Assembly: GCF_000344615.1 (NCBI RefSeq)
Contig: NZ_KB467824.1
Location: 4,603,482 to 4,667,481, forward strand
DNA length: 64,000 bases
Direction: 5' to 3'
From: Janthinobacterium sp. CG3
Lineage (GTDB): Bacteria; Pseudomonadota; Gammaproteobacteria; Burkholderiales; Burkholderiaceae_D
Of this stretch, positions 59,567 through 64,000 are shown piece by piece. A program made the position numbers and the translations under genes. The notes below the pieces were generated by a model that saw nothing but the letters and a program-made list of their open reading frames with translations, was not told the DNA's origin and searched no databases. Numbering within the stretch: position 1 is the stretch's first letter; each line of letters starts with the position of its first letter.

Positions 59567-60493
59567 TCAGGACGGGGCGGGTGGCCAGCCGTCCAGTCGC
59601 AGGCGCATTTTTTCGCGCAGATAGTCCTGGGTCCCGGCCACGCTGGTGAAGGTGTTCGGAATGGCGATGCGTTTGACCGCCGGCAGCCGCGCCAGCGCAC
59701 CATCCGAGAGCAGGTCGTGCAGCCGCTCCAGCACCGCCGAGCCGAAGCCGCCGTTGGCCTGGTGCTCTTCCAGCGTGGCCACCTGGTGGTAGCGCCGCGC
59801 CAGCGCCGCCAGTTGCGCGGTGTCGATTGGATTGACGAAGGGGAAGCTGTACAGGTCGGCCGCGACCCGGTGCTGCTCGAGGTAGCGGCTGGCGTAGCCG
59901 ACCATGTCGCCGGTGGCGAACACGGCCGCGCTGTGGGCGCCGCCCGCAGCCACCCGCACCGGCACGATGCCGCCCAGGGTGAGCGGCGGCGGCTGCAAGT
60001 GCAGCCGCGCTTCGCCGGCCTTGTTCAGGCGCATATAGCAGGGGCCGCGGTGCCGCGCGAGGAAGGCCGTCATCGCCTCGACCTCGGCCGGGTCGCCGGG
60101 CGCCGCCACCACCATGCCGGGGATGGTGCGCAACATGCCCAGTTCCTCGGTGGTGTGGTGCGAGGTGCTCAGCGGGCCGTAGGCGTAGCCGCCGCCGACG
60201 GCGATCACCTTGACGTTGGCTTCGTGGTAGGCGACGTCGTAGCGGATTTGCTCCATGCAGCGCAGGGTCGGAAAATTGCCGATCGAGTAGCAGAACACCG
60301 TATAGCCTTCCATGCTCAGGCCGGTCGCCAGGCCCATCATGTTCTGTTCGGCGATGCCGACGTTCAGGAAGCGCTCGGGGAACTGCGCGGCGAACGGCTC
60401 CAGCACCGAATAGCCGAGGTCGCCGCACAGCAGGAAGATGCGCTCGTCCTGCGCGGCCTGGGCCGTCAGGGTCGTGATAAAACTGTTTCTCAT
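59567..60493 (-). CDS. transketolase-like C-terminal subunit
   Basis: 308 residues covering the pyrimidine-binding and C-terminal domains. The catalytic Glu lies in LNVGIAEQNMMGLATG; SHHTTEELGMLRTIPGM is also typical. It forms a split enzyme with the N-terminal subunit, whose stop it overlaps by 4 bp (ATGA). In this sugar operon it probably uses a nucleotide-keto sugar as acceptor rather than pentose phosphates (inference). Confidence 0.9.
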   Translation of the reverse strand: MRNSFITTLTAQAAQDERIFLLCGDLGYSVLEPFAAQFPERFLNVGIAEQNMMGLATGLSMEGYTVFCYSIGNFPTLRCMEQIRYDVAYHEANVKVIAVGGGYAYGPLSTSHHTTEELGMLRTIPGMVVAAPGDPAEVEAMTAFLARHRGPCYMRLNKAGEARLHLQPPPLTLGGIVPVRVAAGGAHSAAVFATGDMVGYASRYLEQHRVAADLYSFPFVNPIDTAQLAALARRYHQVATLEEHQANGGFGSAVLERLHDLLSDGALARLPAVKRIAIPNTFTSVAGTQDYLREKMRLRLDGWPPAPS

Positions 60494-61299
60494 GCTGTTT
60501 CCCCGCTCAGCTCGGCAAGTGCCGCCGCGTATTGCGCCGCGTCGGGCGATTTGTAATGCCAGGCCAACTGTCCTTCCATGAAGCTCACGCCCTTGCCCTT
60601 GACGGTGTGGGCGATCACCGCGCGCGGCCGGCCCAGGCGGCCCTGCTTGGACAACGCCGCCGACAGTTGGTCGTGGTCGTGGCCGTCCACCTCGAGCGTG
60701 TCCCAGCCGAACGCCTCGAACTTGGCGCCCAGCGGATCGAGGTTGAGCACCTCGGCGGTGCTACCGAAGCTTTGGATCTTGTTGTAGTCGACGATCAGCG
60801 TCAGATTCTCAAGGCGGTGGTGCGGCGCGAACAGGATGGCCTCCCAGTTCGATCCTTCATCGAGTTCGCCGTCGCTGAGGATGGCGTAGGTGTGCCACGG
60901 CTGGCCGCGGCGCAGGCCGGCCAGCGCGACCCCGGCCGCCACCGACAGCGCGTGGCCTAGGCTGCCGGTCGACAGTTCCACGCCCGGCACCTTATGGTTG
61001 ACGTGCGAGGTGAAATGGCTACCGTTGTCGGTATAGCTGTCCAGTTCGGCCCTGTCGTAATAGCCGGTTTCGGCCAGCGCCGCGTACAGCGCCGTGCAGG
61101 CATGTCCCTTGCTGTAGAACAGGCGGTCGCGCTCGGGCGCCCGCGGCCGCGCCGGATCCTTCGCCAGCACCGCGCCGTACAGCACGGCCAACACGTCCGC
61201 CACCGACAGGGCGCCGCCCAGGTGCGACGCCCTCTTTTGGTGGCACATGCGCAGGCTTTGCAGCCGGATGCGTTGGGCTAGGTCTTCGGTTGTGTTCAT
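60490..61299 (-). CDS. transketolase-like N-terminal subunit
   Basis: 269 residues with the thiamine diphosphate-binding motif in SDGELDEGSNWEAILFA followed by IVDYNKIQSFG; HLGGALSVADVLAVLY carries the donor-side His. Same chain length as other split transketolases of secondary or glycan pathways. Operon with the C-terminal subunit and RfbH. Confidence 0.9.
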   Translation of the reverse strand: MNTTEDLAQRIRLQSLRMCHQKRASHLGGALSVADVLAVLYGAVLAKDPARPRAPERDRLFYSKGHACTALYAALAETGYYDRAELDSYTDNGSHFTSHVNHKVPGVELSTGSLGHALSVAAGVALAGLRRGQPWHTYAILSDGELDEGSNWEAILFAPHHRLENLTLIVDYNKIQSFGSTAEVLNLDPLGAKFEAFGWDTLEVDGHDHDQLSAALSKQGRLGRPRAVIAHTVKGKGVSFMEGQLAWHYKSPDAAQYAAALAELSGETA

Positions 61300-61432
61300 T
61301 GGTGCTCTGTCCTGTGGGTCGACGACGGGCCCGGCCGTGGCAGCGCGCGTCGGAGGTGGCGAAGGGGGGAGGCGGACATACTGTGGTCCCAGGGATGGTC
61401 GGGCGCGTGCGCCGGATGCGATGCGGGCGTGC

Positions 61433-62509
61433 TCATCGCGCGGGGGGCTGCGTATGCCAGGCGGCCGTGGCGCGGATGGCCGCGCTCAGGTCGGTGTATT
61501 CGCGCAGTCCGAGGCTGGCGGCGCGCGCCGTCGACGGCACGTACCGCGCCGGCGCCGGGCCGCTCGCCGCCGCCCGGGCGATGACGACATCCTCGGCGCC
61601 GCGCAGCGTGCGGCTGACGTGGCGCGCCAGCTCGGCCACCGAAATGGCTTGCGACGAACCAACATTATAGGGCTGGGCGTCGCCGTTGATCAAGATCGTC
61701 AGCAGCCACACGGCCATGTCGGCGGCGTACAGGTAGGAGCGCAGCGGCGTGCCGTCGCCGCCGACCCGCACCGGCCCGCCGGCCAGGCTGTCGCGGATGA
61801 AATTGCCGATGGCGAACTGGGCGTCCAGCGCCATGTAGGGGCCGACCAAGGTGAAGCAGCGGGCGATGCGCGCCTGCGTGCCGTGCTCGCCGGCGTGGCA
61901 GGCGAGCAGGAATTCGGCGCTGCGTTTGGCCTGGCCGTAGGCGCTCTGCAGGTCGGTGGTGGCGGGCGCGCCGGTGTGCTGTTCCGGCACCAACGGGCAG
62001 TCGCCGGGCTGGCGCCCGTAGACGGCGCCGGAACTGGTCAGCAGGTAGCGCGCGCTGCCGGCGCGGGCCGCCAGCGCCAGCGTTTGTTCGGCGCCGCCGA
62101 CGATGTCGCGGTACACGCGCAGCGGGTCGGCGCCGGGGCTGACGACGTCGGTGGCCAGGTGCAGGATGGTGTCGAAGCGGCCGTCGACGCCGGCCAGATC
62201 GGTGGCGTCGCCGGCCATCAGGCGCAGCGCCGGGTGCCCGGCCAAGTGCGGCGCCTTGGCGCGGAAGCGTTCGGGCGCGCGCGTCAGCACCGTCAGTTCG
62301 AGGCCGAGCTGGAAGCGCTCGTGGCCGGCCAGCAGCGCCTCGAGCAACCAGCAGCCGACGAAGCCGGTGCCGCCGGTGACGAAAATGCGCTGGCCGCGCA
62401 GGGCCTCCCAGACGGCGGCCGGGGTGTGCGTGAGCATCAGCCCGACGTCAGCAGGGGAAACGCCGGGGCGGTAGCCGGCGGCGGCGCGGCCGCCGGTTGT
62501 GTCAGTCAT
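61433..62509 (-). CDS. NAD(P)-dependent sugar epimerase/reductase (SDR)
   Basis: 358 residues, extended SDR: cofactor loop FVTGGTGFVGCWLL near residue 44, TSSGAVYG and the catalytic Y-x-x-x-K in SAYGQAKRSAEF. Start ATG 62509 was chosen because it gives the normal length; a much longer frame reads back through rfbH. It may reduce or epimerise a CDP-ketosugar in the same pathway, much as YerF does in yersiniose synthesis (inference). Confidence 0.88.
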   Translation of the reverse strand: MTDTTGGRAAAGYRPGVSPADVGLMLTHTPAAVWEALRGQRIFVTGGTGFVGCWLLEALLAGHERFQLGLELTVLTRAPERFRAKAPHLAGHPALRLMAGDATDLAGVDGRFDTILHLATDVVSPGADPLRVYRDIVGGAEQTLALAARAGSARYLLTSSGAVYGRQPGDCPLVPEQHTGAPATTDLQSAYGQAKRSAEFLLACHAGEHGTQARIARCFTLVGPYMALDAQFAIGNFIRDSLAGGPVRVGGDGTPLRSYLYAADMAVWLLTILINGDAQPYNVGSSQAISVAELARHVSRTLRGAEDVVIARAAASGPAPARYVPSTARAASLGLREYTDLSAAIRATAAWHTQPPAR

Positions 62510-62622
62510 GTCGTTCCTTGTCGCCGGCCGGGCGAGGGCACGGCCGGGAAGCCGGGGTCCGGCCCGGAGGGGGCAAGCCCGCGCCGGGTTCGACGCCGGC
62601 GGTTTTTGCCGTCGCCGGCACG

Positions 62623-63948
62623 TTAGAAGCCGACGCCAAAGAACGCTTCCAGTTTCTCGATCGTGAAGTCGAGCATCTCGCTGCTCAGGCCGGGGAACAC
62701 GCCGATCCAGAAGGTGTCGTGCATGACGCGGTCGGTGTTGGTCAGCTCGCCCGCGACGCGGTAGTGGCGCCCGATCATGTAGGGCTGGCGCGTCAGGTTG
62801 CCGGCGAACAGCAGGCGGGTGCCGATCTTGTGCTGGTCGAGGTAGGTCAGCAGGTCGACCCGGCTGACGTTGGCCTCCGGCTTGAGCGTCATCGGGAAGC
62901 CGAACCACGACGGATCCGAATGCTCGGTGGCCTCCGGCAGGATCAGGAACTCGGCGCACGATTGCAGGCGCTGCTTCAGATAGGCGAAGTTGTCCTTGCG
63001 CGCCTGGATGAAGCCGGCCGCGCGCTCGATCTGCGCGACGCCGCAGGCGGCCTGCATGTCGGTGATCTTCAGGTTGTAGCCGAGGTGGCTGTAGGTGTAT
63101 TTGTGGTCGTAGCCTTGCGGCAGCGTGCCCAGCTTCTGGCAGAAGCGCTTGCCGCAGGTGTTGTCCTTGCCCGGCGCGCAGTAGCAGTCGCGGCCCCAGT
63201 CGCGGAACGACTCGGCGATCATCTTCAGCTCGGCGTTGTCGGTAAACACCGCGCCGCCTTCGCCCATGGTGATGTGGTGGGCCGGGTAGAACGACATGGT
63301 GCCGATGTCGCCGAAGGTGCCGACCATCTGCCCGCGGTAGGTCGAGCCGAGCGCGTCGCAGCAGTCTTCGATCAGCCACAGGTTGTACTTTTTGCACAGC
63401 GCCACGACCACGTCCAGGTTGTACGGGTTGCCCAGCGTGTGGGCCAGCATGATCGCCTTGGTCTTGCCGGAAATCGCCGCTTCCAGCTGCGTCACGTCGA
63501 TGTTGTAGGTGGCCAGGTCGACGTCGACGAACACCGGCACGGCGCCGAATTGCAGGATCGGGTTGACGGTGGTGGGGAAGCCGGCGGCCACGCCGATCAC
63601 CTCGTCGCCCGGCTGGATCGCCCGCTGCCCCAGCTTCGGCGAGGTCAGCGTGTTGAACGCGACCAGGTTGGCCGAGGAGCCCGAGTTCACCGTGATCAGG
63701 TGGCGCACGCCGATCAGCTTGGCCAGCTTGGCCTCGAACTGGTCGTTGAAGCGGCCGGTGGTCAGCCAGGCGTCCAACGAGGCCTCGACCATCAGTTCCA
63801 TCTCCGCCGCGCCGACCACCTTGCCGGCCGGCGGAATCACCGTCACGCCCGGCTCGAACGGCTTCGGCGCGCTGGCCAGGGCGCCGTATTCGGCCACCAG
63901 TTTGATGATCTGCTCGCGCAGTTGTTCTTTGCTTTGTGCTTCGCTCAT
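62623..63948 (-). CDS. rfbH: CDP-4-keto-6-deoxyglucose 3-dehydrase (E1)
   Basis: 441 residues. RfbH/DdhC is a PMP-dependent [2Fe-2S] enzyme that removes the C3 hydroxyl of CDP-4-keto-6-deoxyglucose. The PLP-lysine of the DegT aminotransferase fold is replaced by histidine (H225 in [12 protein letters not shown]), and the cluster-region cysteines C255, C257, C265 and C270 ([18 protein letters not shown]) are present. Both are diagnostic. The next operon member upstream is probably CDP-glucose 4,6-dehydratase. Confidence 0.94.
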   Translation of the reverse strand: MSEAQSKEQLREQIIKLVAEYGALASAPKPFEPGVTVIPPAGKVVGAAEMELMVEASLDAWLTTGRFNDQFEAKLAKLIGVRHLITVNSGSSANLVAFNTLTSPKLGQRAIQPGDEVIGVAAGFPTTVNPILQFGAVPVFVDVDLATYNIDVTQLEAAISGKTKAIMLAHTLGNPYNLDVVVALCKKYNLWLIEDCCDALGSTYRGQMVGTFGDIGTMSFYPAHHITMGEGGAVFTDNAELKMIAESFRDWGRDCYCAPGKDNTCGKRFCQKLGTLPQGYDHKYTYSHLGYNLKITDMQAACGVAQIERAAGFIQARKDNFAYLKQRLQSCAEFLILPEATEHSDPSWFGFPMTLKPEANVSRVDLLTYLDQHKIGTRLLFAGNLTRQPYMIGRHYRVAGELTNTDRVMHDTFWIGVFPGLSSEMLDFTIEKLEAFFGVGF

Positions 63949-63958
63949 GGTTGCGGCC

Positions 63959-64000
63959 TTACTTGGTGTCGGTGTGTTGATAGTCGGCGATTTGCGCCAG
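63959..64000 (-). CDS. 3' end of a probable CDP-glucose 4,6-dehydratase
   Basis: Only the last 13 codons ([13 protein letters not shown]) and stop lie in the window, 10 bp upstream of rfbH. The LAQIxxY ending fits RfbG, whose gene normally precedes rfbH, but the fragment is too short for a firm call. Confidence 0.35.
   Translation of the reverse strand: MAQIADYQHTDTK

Overview
The window is high-GC DNA (about 65% by eye) from a betaproteobacterium, most likely an Oxalobacteraceae member of the Massilia/Duganella/Janthinobacterium kind. This rests on protein character (AhpC/AhpF, RdgC, GTP-type PckG, SSB with a glycine/glutamine-rich linker, DctA-DctB-DctD) and on the T1SS octapeptide-repeat adhesin, not on a database search. 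No insertion sequence, prophage, CRISPR array, rRNA or origin was seen.

Positions 1-6600: a 5'-truncated ygiQ, gloA, an ABM monooxygenase, then a minus-strand set of visibly lower GC (lrgA, lrgB, an Fe(II)/2OG dioxygenase and a secreted double-cupin-like protein), followed by an empty AT-rich stretch. Positions 6600-24070 are mostly housekeeping and stress genes: a DUF3597 protein, ahpC-ahpF, ridA with a divergent LysR gene, a PerM/AI-2E-type permease with a cNMP-binding protein, tRNA-Asp and tRNA-Val, oligopeptidase B, an MFS permease, SOS-regulated dinB, rdgC, a one-domain asparaginase-like protein, an unknown protein, a 2-hydroxyacid dehydrogenase and pckG.

Positions 24070-29120 carry two large VWA proteins, one also with a trypsin-like protease domain, that share a cysteine-rich C-terminal domain. 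Then come uvrA and ssb, divergent around one LexA box, and an accessory mix: fasciclin, DUF1289, a HEIGH-motif putative metalloprotease, two LysR genes with divergent partners, a glycine-zipper protein, a LytS/LytR-type two-component operon with a secreted protein, a decayed S41 peptidase, and the dctA-dctB-dctD C4-dicarboxylate system.

Positions 48770-64000 form a surface-structure region. A 1403-residue octapeptide-repeat protein with a calcium-binding-type C-terminus is followed by its probable type I secretion ABC transporter and HlyD adaptor and by a sugar O-methyltransferase. Convergent to these is a nucleotide-sugar operon: the end of a probable CDP-glucose 4,6-dehydratase, RfbH, an NAD-dependent epimerase/reductase, a split transketolase and a glycosyltransferase-acetyltransferase fusion. 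The gene set suggests a deoxy sugar, perhaps carbon-branched, destined for a surface polysaccharide or for the exported protein.

The strongest candidates for undescribed biology are the exact 1137-bp higher-order repeat in the adhesin, the RfbH plus split-transketolase pathway, and the paired VWA proteins. Three gene remnants (a flavin oxidoreductase tail, a P-loop kinase head and an S41 peptidase) show ongoing gene decay.
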